Assembly: GCA_019510185.1 (NCBI GenBank)
Contig: JAEKKV010000011.1
Location: 124,001 to 188,000 of the forward strand
DNA: 64,000 bases
Source: Verrucomicrobiota bacterium
GTDB taxonomy: Bacteria > Verrucomicrobiota > Verrucomicrobiia > Opitutales > Opitutaceae
Direction: 5' to 3'
Shown here one piece after another: positions 61,163-64,000 of the stretch. Each line of letters starts with the position of its first letter. Within the stretch, counting starts at the first letter, position 1. The translations under genes and the position numbers were made by a program. Under the pieces are notes generated by a model. The model was given only the letters and a program-made list of their open reading frames with translations, was not told where the DNA came from and made no database searches.

Positions 61163-63550
61163 ATGCGGTCGGGCTGGCTCATGCTTTTTCCACTGGTCGG
61201 TCTTCTGGCGCGGCTTTCCCTGTGCGCCGCGCCCGCCTCCGTCACGCTCGACATTCCGGTGCTGGTCGCCGGCTATGGCAGCGCTTTCTTCGAGCAAACC
61301 GCCCGTGAATTCGAAGGCCTGCACCCGGAGGTGAAGATCCGGCTCCACGGCGATCCGCGCATCAACGACCAAGTGCGCATCCGCGTGATGGCGGGCGATT
61401 ATCCCGATGCGACCGACGCCGTGCTGCTGTATCCCAATCTCATCCAGGCCGGCCGCATCCTCGATCTCGCCCCCTGGCTCGACGGACCTAACTGGGAAGG
61501 CGACGCGCCCTGGCGTTCCACCTTTCTCCCCGGCGTGCTCGATCGCTGGACCGGGGCGGAAAAACAGACGCAGTCGCCGGCTGAAATGGCCAGTCGCCAT
61601 TCCCCGCCGGTCTATGGCCTGCCCTTCGCTCATGCGGTGTGGACGATTTTCTACGACAAAAAACGTTTTCGCGAAAACGGCTGGGAGGTGCCGCGCACTT
61701 GGGATGAGTTTTTCGCCCTCTGCGAGCGCATGGAGGCCGCCGGCGTCGCCCCGGTTTCCCTTCCCGGAATGTTCATGCGTTATGGCGACGCCTTTCTTCG
61801 CGCCGCGCACTACAACCTCGTCGGACCCGACGGCTATCAGGCCTACAACCAGCTCGCGCCCGGCACGCGTACCGATCCGCGGTTCATCCGCGCCGCCGAC
61901 GTTCTTCAACGGCTCGCCACCCGTCATCTGATCAAAGGCTGGGAAGGCATGAACCACACCGCCGCACAACTGGCGTTCATTGAGAGCCGGGCGGCCATGA
62001 CCGTCTCCGCCTCATGGTTTGTGAACGAAATGCGCGGGAAGATTCCCGCGGGCTTCGAGCTGGGGGCGATGAATTTCCCGGTTTTCGCGGACGGAATCAC
62101 CGATCCCGCCACCCTCCAGACGCAGAGCGCCTATTATTTTCTCTTCGTCAACGGCGACCCGGCGCGCGAACGCGCCGCGGTGGATTTTTTCCGCTATCTA
62201 ACCTCTCGCGCCGTCGCGGCTCGTTTTGCGCGGACGGTGGATTCGCCCGTGGCTCTGCGGGCGGTGCAGCCGGGTGACTATTCGCCGGCGATGCGGGACA
62301 CCGCCACGTTGATCGCGCGCAGCCCGGCGTCCTTCGACGCGGCCCCGCCTGCCTCCGCCGCGCAGCTGGCCTTCATCAACCAGGCCATGACGGATGCGCG
62401 GTATCGTCTGATGACCGGGCGCATCACGCCGCGCGAATTTGGCGAGCGCCTCGAGGCCGCCGCGGCTTCCGAGCGCGCCCGCCGTGCCGACCCCGACCGG
62501 GTGGAAACGCGCCACGGTCTCGCGGCCGCGCTGCTCTTGCTGGTGTTGGCCGTGTTGATCGGCTGGATGGTTTGGGCGTGGTTTGTCCAAGGCCGACGCC
62601 GGAACGGCGCCGATTCTTCCGCCGCGGAAAAAGGCGCTCGGAGATCGTTCTCCGCGGCGGCCTCCGAGCATCTCGGCCGGCTGCGGGGACCGATGGCGTT
62701 TGGCTTCGTCGGGCCGGCGCTCGCGCTTTTCGGAGCGCTGGTGATTTTGCCGGGCCTCGTGTCGTTCGTCTGGGCCTTCACGCGCTGGGATGGCTTTGGC
62801 GGGCGCACGCCGGCGGGACTGTTCAATTTCAAATGGCTCCTGCTGGAGAGCGACGTCTTCTGGTTCGCGCTTAAAAACAACCTCTACCTGATGATCGTGC
62901 CCGCGCTGGTGGTCGTGCCGGCGGCGCTTTTTTTTGCGACGCTCATCCATCGCGGCGTCTGGGGAGCGGGCGTGTTTCGCGTGGTGTTTTTGTTTCCCAA
63001 TATGCTGGGCGGGATTGCGGCGACGCTCCTGTGGATGAGCGCCTACGATCCGCATGGCGGACTGGTGAACACCGCCCTCGTGAAGCTCGGATTCGATGGA
63101 TTCGACGGCTTTGCCTGGCTCTCGCAGGCGCACCTGTATGGCGCGCTGATCCCGATTTATCTGTGGATGGCGTGCGGCTTCAACCTCGTGCTTTATCTGG
63201 CGGCGATGGAGGGCATCCCGGACGATCTGTACGAGGCGGCGGAGCTGGAAGGCGCTTCGGAGGCGCGGCAATTTTTCACGATCACCCTGCCGCTGATTCG
63301 CGAGGTGCTGGTGATCTCCGCGGTGTTTCTCGTGATCGGCGGCCTGAACGCCTTCGAGATGATCTGGCTGCTCACGTCGCAAGATCCCGCGAGCGGATCG
63401 CACACGCTGAGCACGCTGATGGTTTCGACGATGTTTCAGGAGTTCCAGATCGGTCGCGCAACCGCGATCGCGGTGGTGATGTTCGTGCTCGTCCTCGTCG
63501 GCAGCGCGGCGGTGATGCGCGCGCTCAAGCGCGAGTCGGTTGAAATATAA
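61163..63550 (+). CDS. Fusion of an extracellular solute-binding protein (family 1) with a MalF-type sugar ABC permease
   Basis: Signal peptide; YGSAFFEQTAREFEGLHPEVKIRL...VYGLPFAHAVWTIFYDKKRFRENGWEVPRTWDEFFALCE; linker TM; permease EAAELEGASEARQFFTITLPLIREVLVISAVFLVI (EAAxxxG loop). Confidence 0.9.
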   Translation: MRSGWLMLFPLVGLLARLSLCAAPASVTLDIPVLVAGYGSAFFEQTAREFEGLHPEVKIRLHGDPRINDQVRIRVMAGDYPDATDAVLLYPNLIQAGRILDLAPWLDGPNWEGDAPWRSTFLPGVLDRWTGAEKQTQSPAEMASRHSPPVYGLPFAHAVWTIFYDKKRFRENGWEVPRTWDEFFALCERMEAAGVAPVSLPGMFMRYGDAFLRAAHYNLVGPDGYQAYNQLAPGTRTDPRFIRAADVLQRLATRHLIKGWEGMNHTAAQLAFIESRAAMTVSASWFVNEMRGKIPAGFELGAMNFPVFADGITDPATLQTQSAYYFLFVNGDPARERAAVDFFRYLTSRAVAARFARTVDSPVALRAVQPGDYSPAMRDTATLIARSPASFDAAPPASAAQLAFINQAMTDARYRLMTGRITPREFGERLEAAAASERARRADPDRVETRHGLAAALLLLVLAVLIGWMVWAWFVQGRRRNGADSSAAEKGARRSFSAAASEHLGRLRGPMAFGFVGPALALFGALVILPGLVSFVWAFTRWDGFGGRTPAGLFNFKWLLLESDVFWFALKNNLYLMIVPALVVVPAALFFATLIHRGVWGAGVFRVVFLFPNMLGGIAATLLWMSAYDPHGGLVNTALVKLGFDGFDGFAWLSQAHLYGALIPIYLWMACGFNLVLYLAAMEGIPDDLYEAAELEGASEARQFFTITLPLIREVLVISAVFLVIGGLNAFEMIWLLTSQDPASGSHTLSTLMVSTMFQEFQIGRATAIAVVMFVLVLVGSAAVMRALKRESVEI

Positions 63551-63565
63551 GTCGCCGGAAACCGC

Positions 63566-64000
63566 ATGAAAATTTCCCGCATCCTGATCTTCGCCGCGTT
63601 GGCGGGCTACCTGGCCTGGGTGGTGTTTCCCATGGCCTGGGTGGCGTATTCCTCGCTCAAAACCGACGAGGCGGTCTTCCGTGACACGTTCGCCCTGCCG
63701 CCGCTCGATGCGCTCCAGACCGACAACTATGCGCGCGCCTGGCGCGAGGCGCGGTTCGGCGATTATTTCTTCAACTCGGCGCTGGTCACGGTTTCCTCCG
63801 TCACGCTCATCGTGCTTTTTGGGGCGATGGCGGCCTATGCGCTGGCGCGGTTTTATCATCCGCTGGGGCGGGCGACATTTTGGCTGTTTCTCGCGGGCCT
63901 GATGATCCCGGTGCAGCTTTCCATCGTGCCCTTGTTTTTCGAGCTGCGGGCGCTCGGGCTGCTCAACTCGAAGGTCGGGCTCATTCTCGTTTATACGGCG
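63566..64000 (+). CDS. MalG-type carbohydrate ABC permease, truncated by window edge
   Basis: MKISRILIFAALAGYLAWVVFPMAWVAYSSLKTDEAVF...DNYARAWREARFGDYFFNSALVTVSSVTLIVLFGAMAAYALARF...; open to edge. Confidence 0.9.
   Translation, partial: MKISRILIFAALAGYLAWVVFPMAWVAYSSLKTDEAVFRDTFALPPLDALQTDNYARAWREARFGDYFFNSALVTVSSVTLIVLFGAMAAYALARFYHPLGRATFWLFLAGLMIPVQLSIVPLFFELRALGLLNSKVGLILVYTA

Overview
High-GC bacterial chromosome segment; gene content is consistent with an Opitutaceae/Verrucomicrobia-type genome (taxonomy inferred, not searched). Most of the window is core genes: glyQS, a two-component pair, RNA methyltransferases, queC-queE, feo operon, gltB, recA, mnmE-mnmG, phoB/phoR-like pair, trmB, a complete F1Fo ATP synthase operon, dnaN and pssA. 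Accessory material includes: a 2213-aa autotransporter with about 300-nt tandem repeats and a divergent orphan LuxR-type response regulator; a GH51 arabinofuranosidase with a divergent AraC regulator; an oleC-oleD pair without oleA/oleB nearby; a 1144-aa protein that may be a PPi-type PEP carboxykinase; and a defence-like island at about 27.4-31.2 kb (HEPN toxin plus winged-helix/MNT antitoxin, frameshifted Vsr-like remnant, small conserved ORF, and an AT-richer PD-(D/E)xK nuclease/DUF2075 helicase fusion). Two short genes missing from the ORF track were found by reading the sequence: a 51-aa FeoB-associated Cys-rich membrane protein and a 28-aa Lys/Ala-rich histone-H1-tail-like peptide with its own RBS and terminator. 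The right edge holds a solute-binding-protein/MalF-type permease fusion. No rRNA, tRNA, CRISPR array, IS element or integrase was recognised. All family calls are from motif reading, without database searches.
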